From positions 1,477,334-1,541,333 of the forward strand of contig VXBA01005117.1 of the NCBI GenBank assembly GCA_013399895.1: a stretch of 64,000 nucleotides of DNA. The letters run 5' to 3'. The notes beneath the pieces were generated by a model. The model was not told the origin of the DNA. It made no database searches and saw only the letters and a list, made by a program, of their open reading frames with translations. How positions within the stretch are numbered: the stretch's first letter is position 1; every line of letters starts with the position of its first letter. Made by a program: the position numbers and the translations under genes. This stretch comes from Serilophus lunatus (Eukaryota; Chordata; Aves; Passeriformes; Eurylaimidae). Below are positions 52,663-64,000 of the stretch, one piece after another.

Positions 52663-55600
52663 ACTAAGTACACAGGTCTGTAAACTAGTAAAGGGAGAGG
52701 TGCCCATACTCAATGAACATGTCTGTGGGATGCTTGTATACATAGAAATGTGAAAATTAAGCAGGCTTCTTGACACTTTGTAATATAGTATTCTAATTCA
52801 GGGAATTGCATTTGTGATGTTTTTGTAATACATCACCTGTGATACTTTCATCTGAAGCTAATTAATTTCTAAACTTATATTCACGAGCAAATCTAGCTAA
52901 TAAAAATCCTGTCAAAATAGTCTTTCAGTAATGTTTTTAAACACTCAACCAGACAGACAAACCTAAAATGTGCAGTTAAATTAAATGTATTCAACCTTCA
53001 GTCTGTCTAGCATAGTATTACAATCATAGATAGAGACAGAGTATCTATTTAATTCAGTGTTTTGTCCCAGATGCTAATATGAGGAGTGTAATTCATGTCA
53101 ATCAAAATTTTTTGAATATTCCACAAGCTTTTTATTATTTTAAATTAGTCAGTGTTCTTGCAATGTCATTAGAAGGTAAAGATGTTCCAGGTCACCAAAC
53201 TCGCTTTGTGTTTTCACTGTTTAGTTTAGAATAGGGTTTTGTTTTTCTGGTTTTTGCTGTTTCTTTCCTCCTTCCTTCATGAATACTCAGTTGTAATTTT
53301 CTACTAGTACACTTTTAGGGAGTTATTATTTATTTCAAGTATCCAGGACTTCAACAATGTCAGTCGGACTGCACAAGTTTGGGATCTGCCTTTTTATATA
53401 CTGATGTATCTTTAAAAATAACGTTACATTTACACCACACCAGACCAGAAAATTAGGCTTCTGCCTCTCCTCTGCTGTGTTATTTTTTATTCCTTTCTAG
53501 TATTTCTTGCTCTAGCTGTCACAGAGTGTAGCTTTGGGGGATGGAGAGTTTCTATATATCTTTTGAAGAAACGAGCATGAATTTCAGATGCAACCTGTTC
53601 CTACCTGTTCAACATGATTTCTGAGAGGCAAAAAGCCTGGCTGTGCTTTACAACTTTGATTTGTGAATCAATTATTTCTATCTAGCTTGAAGTAGTTTCA
53701 TCAGCTTCAACTTCACATAGTATGATATTAGGTAAAACTAAAAACCTTGGTTACTAGCACCTAGTAAGTGTTGACCAGGTATTTTTCTGTTATTTGAAGT
53801 ATTCTAATTTTTATATTTTAGCATATTATAAAAGAGCAAGAAAGCACACGATTGCGATTTTATGGCTCATTAGTTCATCTTTGGCATCATTTAGAAGTTT
53901 AAAGACCAGTTCAGTCAGTCTCGGGGGTAAAAAAGGGTAGTAGCTCATGAAATACAAAGAAGTGCATTAGTTTTAATTTGTCTGTAGCACTAATGGAATT
54001 AGTATGTTCCCAGCTCTCTGTCCATCCATCAATAGAGAACCTCCACAAACCAGCATCTCCTCTCATTTTTCTTCCACAAGGTGCTACAGCTTCATTTTGA
54101 ACAAAATATAATTGATTGCATTTGGACAAGCCTTCTTGTAAGATTAGTTACATTTTTAATCAAAATGTCATGGGGGTACAAATGTAACATGTGGGAGGAA
54201 GTTCTCAAGCAGCGACACCCTCACACACAAAGAGCAGCTGCAGATGCACAGCCTGTACCTTCTTGCCCTAAAATTAGTGAAAAACTTATGTATAAACATA
54301 AGCTGTCTTTGTGAAAATGATGACTGGGTCTGTTAAGGATTTAGAAACCTGAAAATGTATTTTGGTGTCTAAATTCTGAGTGCTTGGCCCTAAGGTGATA
54401 GTCTAATATCTTGTATATTAGGGCCTAAGATATCTAGTGCATGGGAAGGGTCAGCATATGAATAAGCAAATGAAGTTCAATACTTTTGATTCCAGTCACT
54501 GGACACTTTATCTCTGAAAGGAGAGATTAGAATTCAGAAGATTTTATATCCTGTTTGTCTGCGGAGGAATTGGAGTTTGATTCAAGAATGTACACAAAGC
54601 TTTTCAAACTTCAAAGGAATGAGATGAAAACATCTTAAGTATGTAACCTCCTGTGTGTAAGGTTAATTCCACTGTAAAGAGGATAATGTATGTTCAGGAG
54701 CTGTCACGGGATTGGATTCCACTGGGTCGGAAGTTGTACCCAATGTGAGGTAGAATTTGTTATTAAATTCCCTGTGTAAATGTGCCCCTGCTGCAAAACC
54801 AAAAAAGCTCAGCTGAGCAGAGTTTGTTGGCTGATCCATAGCTATTAAATGGATAAAAGATTGACAGCCACAGCCAAAGTATGGAACAAATATTTTATTG
54901 TTTCATATTTAAGGATCTAGAATTTTGAGACTTTCCTGCTTGCATGTGAATTTATCTTTGTCTTGGAGTGGGAATTCTGAGATCTCCTCTGTGCTGGGAA
55001 GTGCACTGTGCTTTCACTGATTAGTTAATTATTCACTTGGGTCTTCTCCAGCTGAGTACCCCGATAGGAAGGAATATAAACAAAATAGTTTCTGCCAGGT
55101 GTCAGCCCCTTAGAATAATGAATAGAAAAATAAATTAAGGTGTTGTTACTGGTGTGTTTTTTTCAAAAGAAGACAGAGAGAAATATCTCTAACAATTACA
55201 TTGTTAAAATGGTATTTAAATAGGCTGGATGTGTGGAGGATTTTGCAATTTAAAATGATTATATAAAAATAATGAAACTTGCTTTTTTTCAGTCTTCTGT
55301 GAAATGGAATAATCAGCACTCTCCTGAACAAACCATATTATTTTCCCATGTCTTTTCATTACTGCATTTGAAGTTATGATTCATCTATTATGGTGATTCA
55401 TACCTTAGCCTTATGAGGCAGAGGCTTATTTTTAGTGTGTTACCTTAAATTAGTATGACTAATAAGTGATTTTGAGGTACAGTGATCTCAGTGGTTCTGC
55501 AGCTACTTGTTAGAATTTAATGTGTTTATATATGACTTACTCTGACACTTTGCAGTAGACTTTCCAGGGAGTAGGTGACTGCTGGGTGTTAACCATGATA

Positions 55601-58600
55601 TATTAGAATCTTTAAACTCATGAATTATTAGGACTAAACTGAAATGTGCCTTACTGCTCAGCTGAGAGAAATCTTTGTATCTGACATCTGTTATGCAGCA
55701 ACAGGGGTTTCTTTCATACCACCACTGTGTGCTACATCATCTCACAGGCCTTGGGCCATGGTTTGGCATGTGGCAGAGCTCCTCACTTGCTGTTGGGACA
55801 TCACATGGCACCAGAACAGTTTGTCACAAAATTTCCATGAGGGAGGAAGATCTGTGGAGATAGGTGCAATGTGAATGCAAATAGGATTAACTCTTAAAGA
55901 CTAGAAGATTGAATTAAACTCAAATTCAAGATGCGAGATGTGAAAATGTATTTATTTCTTCCTCTTCCCCGCAGAGGTTTTCAGAATTTAATGTTCAGAA
56001 TTTGAATGTCCTAGATATTCTCTTTCTTTATACCTCTGAGACAATCATGATGGAGCAAAGGTGTGCATATACTGTCTAGGTTTTATCAAAGAGCTGTTTT
56101 CTGGACCAGATTGATAGATCATAAAATGCATTCATATGAAGAACTCTACCTAGTGGTAAGAAATCTTTTTTTCTCTCCTATATTCTACAATAGAAATATT
56201 GAGTAGTCTTTGGATCCAATCCACCCCTCCAAAAGAGAAAAAAAAAAAACAACAACAAAAAACCAAAAAAATCCCCCCAAAAAACAAAACCCCAAAACAT
56301 CATACCCTGAGGTATCTCTGAAATTTACCTTAAAGCTTAAATTCTAGTTTGAAGACTCCCTGAATTTGGGTATATGTCTCAAAGAGCAGTTGCAGAAAAT
56401 TTGTCAGCATCATCATGATGAAATGTATTTCTTTGATTCTAACATTTTTTATGGAGCTTGTTATGTATCGTGAAATATTGAATAGTTAGTGAAACCAGTA
56501 TTTAGCTTATAAGTCCTGTAAAAATCTCCTAGTAAAAAATTCTCCTAAATCTATTCCTAAATTAATTTCAGGCACTGTTCCTTGCAGAGCTTTTATATTT
56601 CTCTTTGTGAACAGGTAATTGCTGCTATTGCCCCTCTCCTCTTTGTAAAATGGTTATTATGAGCTTCACTGCAATCAATATCTAGAAATAGAGTAAAGCT
56701 GCAAGGTTAGGGGATTTTTCTCTGTCTTCTTCCACTAATTCTTCTCCTTAAACTACTAAAGTATATGAATGGCTGACATTTTGCTCTAGACTTACTATCT
56801 GTATTTTAAGAAATGTAACAGACACAAAAAGCTCCTGGAACACGAGGTCATGGGCTGTCATTTCCCTTAAAGGGCAGCAGTGTGTTTGTTTTATGAGGAT
56901 AGTTTTTATCAGGGGACTCAGAGCCTTTCTTACCCCTCCAAGGTTATGCTTTCCCTACAGAGTGTGTGTGAGGGCCTGCAGGTGATGGGTGCTACCAAGG
57001 GAAGCAGTTTCATGTTTAGTTTTGACAGCCACGTGCTGCATTACTTACAGAGAGGCTATATCACATTGCTCTTCCAAAAGCATCCTAGTTTCCTTGCTGT
57101 ATTTGGATTGTTGTTGAAGGTCCCTGAATCCATGATCAGCAAGGCTGAGGGAAGTGTCATGATAGCAGGAGAGATTTGTTTGAGATCTGCCTGGCACACC
57201 TGCAGTGCAGCTCATCACAGGTTCTACTTTCTGCACAGTGGAAGGGACTTTGGAAACATGAACTTCATAGATTAATACAGCAATTTTATGACTATATTTG
57301 AGCCCACTCAAGTTTTCTTTTGAGTCAAGGCTTTGAATAATTTACTTCTAACCAAAAGCCATGGATTAATCTCAGTAATGAATCTTCCCTGTGTTTAAAT
57401 ATCTCCTGTGTCTGCATTCCCAGAGCATTTCTCTGAACATTGAGGAACTCAACGGCCCGGAGCCAACCAGGTGTGGAGTTTGGGCCATGAGTAGATGAGT
57501 GCTTTTCTCATCACCGTGCTGCAGTGTCCCGTTCTTTAGCTCCTCTCACTGGGCACACATCTAAATCTTAAGGGTGGGCAAGTTAAAAACACTCCAAGAT
57601 CCAGCTGAGTGAGCCATATCTGAAAGACTTGTAAACCTACTAATTTGACTGGTTTCAGAAAACAAGCCTCTGTTTCTAATATGTTACTAATACTGGTCTT
57701 TATTAATCTGAGCGCAGTAGTGCTCTAATGAAGCAGTGTAGTTTCTCGATGCACAGTGGTTCACTTGGCAATTTATTGGAGCATAGCAGAGCAAGCAAAA
57801 GGTAGTTTATATGCTGATGGAACAAGTGTAGTGTGAATATGAGCTTTGTATACATATCTGAAAATCCTACTCAGTCATCAGCAAGGAAATTGTTCCCTGT
57901 GCTTGACTTAGATGTGACCATTTCCCATAATACAGGCAGAATGGTTTGGTAAAGAGGAAAAATCTCTTTGTGGGTATTCTGTCTGTTCTGTATTGTATGC
58001 ACCTCATCCTACTCTAACAACTGAGACTGGGATTTTGGAGTGACTGTAACATTGTAAATAGAGTCAAACTATGTCTCTGGAATGAAAAGTTGACCTGAGC
58101 ACTGCTGGTGCTTGCAGTCCCATTGCTTACCCAGGAGTGAGGTAAGCAGTGTTTTCCTCTAACAGTAGAATTGCTTCAAGAGAGCTTTTCCATGCTTTTA
58201 TTTATTGTATTCACCTCTGGATCATGAATAAAACAAACAATAAAAGACACAACACTCTTTGAACAATAAGGTCAAATAATATAAAATTAAATCCCAGCAC
58301 TGTGCAGGAGGCCAGCACAAGTCATGCACTCCAATTAAGCCATCAAAGTAGATTTAAGTGGAATTTATTTGATGTATCAGATTTGAACTATGAGCCTCAC
58401 AAAGGCTTTGACTCTACAAAGAACAAATGCTGGGCTTGAACTTGTCCCCAAATAAATCAATGTTATCCTGCTGATACCTCAGGAAAAAAAATTACTTCTA
58501 GAGTCAAATCACTTGACTTGTTTGTAAATACCTGTTTCTAAGGTACTTTAGAGAAGTATTGCAACATAGAAAATAAGAAGAACACATCCCCATCTTGACC

Positions 58601-61600
58601 TCATGGTTTCTGTGAATTACTTATTCTAGGTTCTGGGTGGCTTGTTTCTTGCCCTCGCCATCTGTAGATTTAGTGATTTATATTTCCAGTGCAGAATGTT
58701 ACCCAGGACTGAATATAGAGTACAACAGCACAGGGAACAAGGAAATGTGTAGGCACAGGAAATGAAGATCTTCATGTCAACCATGTTCAGAGGGTAAATG
58801 AATACAGAACAAATTTTTTGTACTATCATTCGATTCTCTATATTTTAGTCCATGTTTGGACATTTCTAGTACCCGAGAGAGACCATGATACCATTCCATT
58901 TTTGTCTGCTGGTATACAGACAATTGGTGGGCTTTGCATAAACAAATATTCCACATACACTGTCTATATTAAAAATCTCTGATATTTCTTAAAGGTCTGC
59001 TTAGAGAACACTAATATTTTTGCATAGACTGACTATATGTATTGGCTTAACTTGACACTGAGATTCTGAATTTGTGATAGCTTGGCCTTTGTAGTCTCTT
59101 GGGGTTTTTTTTATGTAATATAATTATTAGTTGCACCTTATGTCTTAACTTTTTTTCCTCTGCTTCAGATGAGCAAAATAAATTACTACTCCTCTTGCTT
59201 CTGTATTGTTTAAGATGTTCAGCTTAATAGAAAATGGGACAAGTGCCTACATAAGCTCAGCTTCTTGGCTAAGCTTATTTAGGCAACGTTTAGTGGAATG
59301 TATCTAAGAGGAAGTAACATGAAAATTAATCTAATTTGGAAGTTCTGAGATTTCTACAGGTGATGGACAGTGATATAAATCCTGATTTACATTTGCCGGT
59401 GCATAATTGTGGAAACATTGTCTAGTGCAGCTGGGAACGAAGATACTTTTATCTTCATCCCACATTGAAACAAAAGCCAGATACTTTTTTTTCTGATGGA
59501 ACTTGCTTGCTTGAGATAAATACATATGATTCAATATAACATTTAACCATCTCATTCAGTCCTTTTATATTAATATTTTGTTTTGGTTTTGTTTAGTGAC
59601 ACAATAAATTTGGCCCTTAAAATGTGTGGTGGGTTTGCTCAAGTGTGATTTCAAAATATCAGCCTTTTGTGGACAGAGCTCATCATGAAAGCAACTGTCA
59701 GAGAGGAACATGCAGTTTGTTACTGCAGGGAACCAATAAATAAGAATTCAAGCTTGTCAACATTTAGCTGTAGGAAATTTGAAGACATTCAAGCCTTAAT
59801 GTCACAAACATTCATAGAGTGCTGAGAGAGCTGTCGAAATGTCTTTAATGGCACCACTTAATGGGAGCAGATAAATGTAGAATGGGACCCAAGGCCTGTA
59901 CCTGAGGAGTGCCATAAACAACTCTGTCAATACAGGGAAAAATATAGATCACTGAAATCATATTGGGAGAGGAATGAATGTGCCAGCAGAATTAAAATGT
60001 CACAAATGTAGTCCAGTGATCTGAGAAGCTGCCAGGAGTTTCAGTAGCCATAGGGAATTCTACCACTTCAGGTTGGTTTTATGTATCAAAAAGACAAGTT
60101 AAATAAGAACTTCAGAAAAGAAGAACTTTAGAGCATTCTTGATGGATCTCATCCAGGTTTTGGATGAAATCTTTGGAAATGCCCTTTTCACAATAAGTAT
60201 CCTTAAGTTTCTGTAAAGTAGCACGAAGTGGGAGTGGCTGCACAAAAAAAGTCACACATCTCCTGTCTCGGAAAGATTGTGGTCTTCTCTTTTCCATAGA
60301 AATACAAACTTTCCATCCCGTGTTATCTTTTCTATGTAAGGACACAGAATGCAACCAGGTGAATAGAGACCACGGGAATGTCCCACAGCAGATTTATAAC
60401 CTGTGCTTATCTTAAATTGCATTACAAATAATTTGGAATTCTTCATTTAAACTCCGTGATTGTTATGTGCAAATACAGATGTAGGTTAACTTTTAGAAAT
60501 TAATTCCTCCAGGAAGTGCTTCTAATTAATCCTCAGTGAGCAGGTACCATTTAAAAAATGCACTTTAATCAGAAGTAACCTGCAATTATAGGCAGAAGTA
60601 AGTCTGTTTGCACTAATGAGCCAGTGACATTTAAGGACATTTGTGCTAAAAGGAATACAGCACCATGAAATGTTATGTCACAAAGGTAAAACACAACAAA
60701 ACTCCTGAAATACTTTTCTTTAAAGACAAAAACTCATTTGACACTGTGATGTTTCTGCCACTCTTGTTTGTTGCAAGACGAATTGTTGCTTGCAATGTGG
60801 GTTACAATAAGAGCACACTGCATATTTCTGGTTGTGAATTAAAAAAGCTTGGGTGAACAAAAGCAGTTTCCCCTCTTTGGTCTGTTCTTCCCCCTATTCT
60901 GGGGAAAATATTAATCAAAGCTGAAGTGCAGAATGCTCAACTAAATGTTTAAGGTATAATTAATGTTAAGGTTTTGGTTAAGTCGTTTATACAAGCAACA
61001 TGCTTAAAAAATGTACTGATTACAGATGGACTTCTGAATGCAACTCCAAACACCAACCAATATCATTTGTGTAGCTGCAGCTGGTTTCAGTGGATTTTCA
61101 CCAGTGTGAATTAAGTCTGCAGAGAATTGGGTTGTAAAAACATTTACTTTTAGCCAATGAATAAACTAATGACTAAAAATTTACCTATTTAAGGCAACAA
61201 ATATCTGTAAGCTATATCTCTGTGAAGTGTCAGAGGTATTTTCTGTGAAGATCTGTATATTTCATTCTCTAATTTAAATGTAAAACTAAGAATTTGATCT
61301 TAAATTTGAAAATAAATTGATGGATGTTACAAAAACTAGACACAGTTCATGTTAAAAGTATCTTCTGTTACTTGAAAACTGGATTCATCATTAAGATTGT
61401 GAAAGGGAAATCAACAGAAATCACTTAAAGTGGATATATTGCAACAGCAGGTGAGTAATGTTGCACACCTGCAATCGTGAATTTTATATAAACTGTCACT
61501 CAATAAAATCTGAATGTCTTTTTTGTTTATCACCCTAATAAAGGCACACATGGAAAGGTCCAGGGAAGAGGAAAGAAGAAGTGACTTCACTGGGTTTATG

Positions 61601-61989
61601 TCTCAGGAGCCTGAAGAAGCTGTGCACATTTTGAGTGTGGGTAGGTACTACCCAAACGTATATTTAGCTCTATGTTTGTCTGTTTGCCAAGATTATCTTC
61701 TCATTTTTATTTCATATTTTAGGAATGTTTGCAATATAAAGATAATTAAGATATTGCTCATCCAGGTTTCCCAACACTTCCAGGTTTACCTCTCTGTATT
61801 TCATGTCCCATTAATGCCACTGGGAGTTATGTGGGAGTTTGAAAGGAAAATAGAGCTTGAGGAAGAACACCTGATACTAATATTTGCCACCAAAGAGACA
61901 AATTGACCTTCTTCTAAGACAGGCTTTCACAGATGCACCTATTTTAACGGGCAGAATTGTCAGTGCATAGAAAACAATTAATATACAGA
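52663..61989. other. AT-rich non-coding sequence, no gene seen
   Basis: Over 9 kb with no supportable gene. It contains an A/C tract at 56238-56299 and an octamer motif ATGCAAAT at 55875-55882. The stretches 58290-58450, 59650-59960 and 60480-60680 are less simple and may be conserved. The last has TAATTA overlapping TAATCC at 60523-60532. Frames of about 130 codons at 56880 (GTG start) and 61514 (ATG start) match no family. Confidence 0.5.
56238..56299. repeat. A/C-only low-complexity tract
   Basis: Sixty-two bases consist of only A and C apart from one T at 56272. It starts with an A run, passes through CAACAACAAA and then mixed A and C blocks. It could be the decayed tail of a retroposed copy or simple slippage; no element is recognised upstream. 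Confidence 0.8.
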
Positions 61990-62350
61990 GCCTTTCTTAT
62001 GCAGTGCCTGATACTGAAATCACTCAGAATTATTAGTAAATCATAATGGTTTATGATAAGCTCATGGCTCATTCATCTGCCTTTTTTATAGTGCAGCTTT
62101 TGCAAAGCTGCCCAAGTTAATTCTCCTATAGAAGGCCTGTGTGAAAATAGAAGCATTTCATTAACAATACATTAAAAGGAAACTAAAGTGATGAAAATAT
62201 GCCACTAATGAATCTCTACAATTAATGGCCCAAATTAATGAAGGTTTCTCAACTCAGGAATGAAATAAGAGCATCTTGAATACTTGCTCACAGATATCAA
62301 GCTTTCAGTCTCCAAAGAGAGAGGATTAATTTATGGCCTTTTCAATGCAT
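61990..62350. promoter_or_regulatory. Possible conserved element rich in homeodomain-type motifs
   Basis: AATTAATG occurs at 62220-62227 and again at 62233-62240, 13 bp apart, with other ATTA-type cores nearby (CATTAAC, CTAATGAATC). Two small hairpins are present: ATCATAA paired with TTATGAT at 62040-62057, and GCAGCTTT, loop TGC, AAAGCTGC at 62093-62111. The stretch lacks long homopolymers. This pattern resembles vertebrate gene-desert enhancers; it remains inference without alignment. Confidence 0.25.
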
Positions 62351-64000
62351 TAATGTTATTTGGCACAATTTGTAAAGTTCTTTCTTCTCTCTCATCCTTA
62401 GGTATAGTATTAGACCTGTATGCTGAGTGCTATGAGAGGAAGCAGTGAGTAAAAGGAATAATGCATATATTATCCCTGCTTGTGGTGAAGTATCCTGTGC
62501 ATCTGCAGATTCAGTCAGTTTTGGAAATAGGAGAATGTGCTTGGGCAGCAATATTTTGGAGGTTTAATATGCAGACCCTGTCTTCAGTACACCTGTATGC
62601 AGTAGAATGAAATGGATCTTTTAGGAAAATGAATTTATTTTGCATTATCCCTGAATGAGCTTTACCATGTGAATATTTTTTAGCCTCTTTCAAAGTAGGA
62701 AGACGAATACAGGACACTTATATTTAAAGGAATTCCACATCTGACTTACATTGATGGAAAAAAAAGTATAATCTTACTGATATTATAGTGATCCATTTAA
62801 AAATAAATGTTTATTTAAAAGTTTAATTATGCTTTGTTTACAACTTGGACAGACATTTTAAAAACCTATATGTATTTCACACTCTCCCATATACTTGCTG
62901 CTATCAGCTATGCACAGTTGGCAAAGATACAGTGCTTGGTCATCCAAATTTGTCTCTTCCTGTCTAATTTACCTTCAGATGACAAGGTTATTTTTGTTTA
63001 TTAGAATTGACCCTGAGGTGGAGTTGCCTCACACTGTAGTTATTGTCTCTTACCAAGGCATTCAGTGTTGCTGTAACATCAATCATCCATAATTAGAGAT
63101 AGTCAAACTTGAGTTTTCTACAGCAAAGAGATGCTAACACCAAATCCAGCTTTCAAAATATTGTGGGGAAAAAAAAATCTTCCAGAACTTCCTATTTACT
63201 TGTAGTTATCAGCCACAAGAACTAGGAATTCCAAAGGAAGAGCTGATACTTTAATGAACAGTTGTGAGTGGCCAATGTTAGAAAAATTCAGAACACCCTT
63301 AGTGCCAGGACTGGAATAGCATCAGGACTTGGATGAGGCTGCTATCACAGCAGCTTTTTCTTTCACAGTTACTGATAGCATAGTACTAAAGGACGCTATC
63401 TCTGCTTTCTGCATCCAAGATGAGATAAAACAGCACTGGAGCTGATTCCCCTTTATCCAGTGTTTCTGTAAAATCAGTGTTTTAAGCTTAGTGTTCTTGC
63501 CAAATTCCAAACAGTACTGTTCTTTCCTTTCAGGTTGGTTGGGTGGGTAGGTACTCTCATTATCAGCTTTTGCCTAGTGCTGCCAAACATGCTGCTCTGG
63601 TGACTGGCTCTCAGGAGCCTGGCCCTGAACTAATTTTCACAGAAAAAATTTGGAACTGTGTGAGTAAAGCTGCACATTTCAGCTGAGCCTGCTGAAAGGG
63701 GAAATCCATCTCCTCCCAGCCCTTCCTTTGTGCTGGCTCTGTGGCTTGTTGGACAATATTTTAGACAGTTCTGTTTCCTATGCACAGCAGAACAGTTTTG
63801 ATTTTGTATTTGGTTATTTCTACTGGTGTAGAAGGCTTTAAGGTATGTGTAGAACTGGATCAAAACACCAGGCCATATTATCCAAATGCTTATCTGGGTA
63901 AAAGCTACTGAGATACTGGCTCTGATGGAAATAGTCACTTTTGTCTGTCTTTTTAGTTTTTCTGTAGGTCTTTGGTTTGTAGGTTTGGGGGGGGGTTGTT
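62351..64000. other. Non-coding sequence, no gene seen
   Basis: No supportable gene. A G-rich stretch at 63533-63551 (GGTTGGTTGGGTGGG and following) could form a two-layer G-quadruplex. A run of nine G sits at 63987-63995, close to the window end. A minus-strand frame of 102 codons (63630-63938) has no family resemblance. Confidence 0.5.

Noticed and set aside
56880..57275. 131-codon open frame
   Set aside because: It starts at GTG, overlaps an 88-codon frame on the other strand, and matches no recognised protein.
60112..60354. 80-codon minus-strand frame with balanced residues
   Set aside because: It looks more protein-like than most but shows no recognisable motif, and it overlaps another minus-strand frame. 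Not enough to call a gene.
1..64000. CRISPR array, operon, phage or other prokaryotic system
   Set aside because: No regular repeat-spacer pattern, no packed co-directional genes and no ribosome-binding-site pattern. CR1 elements show the DNA is from a vertebrate.

Overview
The window looks like an AT-rich, non-coding stretch (intergenic, or inside a very large intron) of a bird genome. The main evidence is eight fragments of CR1 non-LTR retrotransposons. Seven are typical avian 5'-truncated copies, most ending in degenerate ATTCTATG-type octamers. Other support is the very low repeat density, the absence of Alu-, B1- or L1-like sequence, and the lack of any prokaryotic gene structure. I cannot name the species or the locus.

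Layout: 1-5458 is AT-rich unique sequence with one CR1 tail (1838-1957). CR1 tails follow at 5459, 8127, 14948, 16164, 27820 and 52588. The only copy with recognisable coding sequence is at 33685-34300: a decayed part of the reverse transcriptase joined to a CR1 3' tail by an internal deletion. Between the CR1 copies are homopolymer runs (A19 at 14192, G16 at 37167, T14 at 33101), short TA runs, an A/C-only tract (56238-56299), small tandem duplications (34-bp period at 39636, 14-bp at 44893, diverged 39-bp at 1028) and several perfect hairpins (28427-28469, 40079-40101, 20257-20271).

No exon, complete gene, tRNA, rRNA or CRISPR array could be supported. Open frames are short, overlap on both strands and resemble no family I recognise apart from the CR1 fragment. 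Several of the longest begin only at GTG or TTG. Five intervals (18841-20420, 27181-27440, 39895-40140, 52430-52560, 61990-62350) are less simple in sequence and hold clustered transcription-factor-like motifs. They are the best guesses for conserved enhancer-type elements, but that is inference and needs cross-species alignment.

I found no undescribed gene system here. The most checkable oddities are an exact inverted pair of TEAD-type motifs at 52475-52541 and the hairpins at 28427 and 40079.
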